Source: a bacterium (lineage in GTDB: Bacteria; Joyebacterota; Joyebacteria; Joyebacterales; Joyebacteraceae). Taken from it: 64,000 bases of DNA. Below, piece by piece: positions 62,963 through 64,000 of this stretch; positions within the stretch are counted from its first letter, which is position 1, and every line of letters starts with the position of its first letter. The notes beneath the pieces are model-generated. The model did not search any database. It saw nothing but the letters and a program-made list of their open reading frames with translations, and had not been told where the DNA came from. The translations under genes were made by a program, and so were the position numbers. The stretch spans positions 1 through 64,000 of the forward strand of contig JALGWI010000002.1 in assembly GCA_025774245.1 (NCBI GenBank), given 5' to 3'.

Positions 62963-64000
62963 TCACCTCTCCGTCGACAGGTCAGAGAGCTGCCTCGCCA
63001 GCTCCTGCCGCCGTGCCACCTGCGTCAGAAGCTCGTTCTGGTCGTCGGTCATTTCCGCGGTCCGGATCAGCCGTTCGACCGACCGGATTTCTACCTCGAT
63101 CTTGGTCTTTCTGACAGTCCTAATATAGTCGTCACAGAGGCGTCCGCCATCCCTTCCCTCGGTAGAAACGACTGAAAGCTCGGTCAGAACCGCCCGCATG
63201 GCGGCGTCCTCGACCTCCCCCACGAGGGCCGAGACGTCGACCGGCTCGCCGGTCGGCGCCGACAGGAGGCGCTCGGCCATATTGCGGAGCGTGGGATCCT
63301 CGAAGTCCTCCGGGGAGACCGACGCCGCCACGAGCGCGGCCGCATCCCCACCCTGGAGGAGGATCACCAGGAGGCCCTTCTGGGCGGCGAGCGAGGCATC
63401 CTCGATGCCGCGCCGCCCTGCCGCGCCTCCTGCACGCGCTGTTCCCGGCGTGGCCCCCGGAGCCCCTGCGGACCCCGCGGACCCAGTGGGCCCCGGGTCC
63501 CCCGAAGCCGCGTCGGAAGCCCTCGCCTTCCGCCGGGCCGCGTCCTCCGCCTTCTTCGCCTCGTACGCCCTCGTGACCGCGCCCCTCCCGATCGAGAGGG
63601 CCTGCGCGATCTTCTCGAGCATGAGATCGGCCTTGAGCGCGTCCTCGATTCGCGCCACGGTCTCGATGAGACCGCGCGCGGCCGACTCCCGGTCCTCCGG
63701 CGACGCCGGGGGATTCGCGGCGACGTAGAAGTCGATGAAGTCGAGCGAGCCCTCGAGCTCGTCCTTGAGGGCCTCCGCCCCGCGCTTCCGGACGAAGGTG
63801 TCCGGGTCGACGCCCTCGGGGAGCATCGCGACGCGCACCTTGAGGCCGAGCTGGACGAGCGTCTCGGCGGCCCTGGTCGCCGCCTGGATCCCGGCCGAGT
63901 CGCCGTCGTAGAGGACGAAGACCTTGTCGGCGTAGCGCGACATCGCCTTCGCCTGCTGCGGCGTCAGGGCCGTGCCGGCCGACGCCACCGCGTTGGCGAA
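62963..64000 (-). CDS. dnaG: DNA primase, C-terminal part (gene continues past the right edge)
   Basis: Synthesises replication primers. The visible part begins inside the TOPRIM domain (FANAVASAGTALTPQQAK, then KVFVLYDGDSAGIQAATRAAE with the metal-binding DGD). It continues through MLPEGVDPDTFVRKRG to a low-complexity Ala/Gly/Pro linker and the C-terminal helicase-binding domain. The zinc and catalytic N-terminal parts lie beyond 64000. It is directly upstream of rpoD. Confidence 0.94.
   Translation of the reverse strand, partial: FANAVASAGTALTPQQAKAMSRYADKVFVLYDGDSAGIQAATRAAETLVQLGLKVRVAMLPEGVDPDTFVRKRGAEALKDELEGSLDFIDFYVAANPPASPEDRESAARGLIETVARIEDALKADLMLEKIAQALSIGRGAVTRAYEAKKAEDAARRKARASDAASGDPGPTGSAGSAGAPGATPGTARAGGAAGRRGIEDASLAAQKGLLVILLQGGDAAALVAASVSPEDFEDPTLRNMAERLLSAPTGEPVDVSALVGEVEDAAMRAVLTELSVVSTEGRDGGRLCDDYIRTVRKTKIEVEIRSVERLIRTAEMTDDQNELLTQVARRQELARQLSDLSTER

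Overview
This is a GC-rich bacterial chromosome segment, with long stop-free antisense frames and RBS-led genes mostly on the minus strand. The mix suggests an uncultured FCB-like phylum (Eisenbacteria/Krumholzibacteriota/Latescibacteria-like): three very large secreted proteins end in FlgD/type-IX-secretion-like sorting domains, a PorV/PorQ-family barrel lies beside one of them, and the housekeeping gene order is ordinarily bacterial. The phylum is inference; the partial 16S gene at the left edge could settle it.

Layout. 0-0.6 kb: 5' part of a 16S rRNA gene with boxA and a strong promoter. 0.7-4.3 kb: tyrS diverging from a class A penicillin-binding protein. 4.4-7.8 kb: a nucleoside-catabolism operon cdd-rpiB-deoC-deoA, whose RpiB and DeoC carry N-terminal helices like bacterial-microcompartment targeting peptides. 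7.8-33.4 kb: secretion/envelope region with a PorV-like barrel, two paralogous ~2,400-2,490-residue proteins made largely of aspartate-rich TSP3/EF-hand-like repeats, and a GH57-like secreted enzyme, interrupted by alr, mazG, a NUDIX gene, a TSP3-tailed barrel and a DUF1844 gene. 33.5-40.1 kb: an unrecognised conserved protein and a pcrA-gatC-gatA-gatB operon. 40.2-44.2 kb: a metallopeptidase/beta-propeller/Omp85 gene broken by a 28-bp tandem duplication, and a divergent lipoprotein gene. 44.2-52.6 kb: the translation/lipid operon rplM-rpsI-rpsB-tsf-pyrH-frr-ferredoxin-uppS-cdsA-dxr-rseP. 52.6-58.8 kb: recJ-rel-dtd-maf-mtnA. 58.9-61.1 kb: RNase P RNA, an RNase H gene, a coiled-coil zinc-ribbon gene and two tRNAs. 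61.2-64 kb: rpoD and the 3' part of dnaG.

How the parts fit. The giant secreted proteins and the GH57 enzyme appear to be separately transcribed surface or extracellular cargo, with their own promoters and 3' hairpins. The PorV-like protein is a candidate partner in their export. The cdd-rpiB-deoC-deoA operon would deaminate cytidine, phosphorolyse pyrimidine nucleosides and process the pentose phosphates. Many promoters fit TTGACA-N17/18-TAnnnT, often with TGC before a TAG-type -10 box, presumably read by the RpoD encoded here.

Positions and motifs were read directly from the sequence. Family names rest on recognised motifs and overall resemblance, not on database searches.
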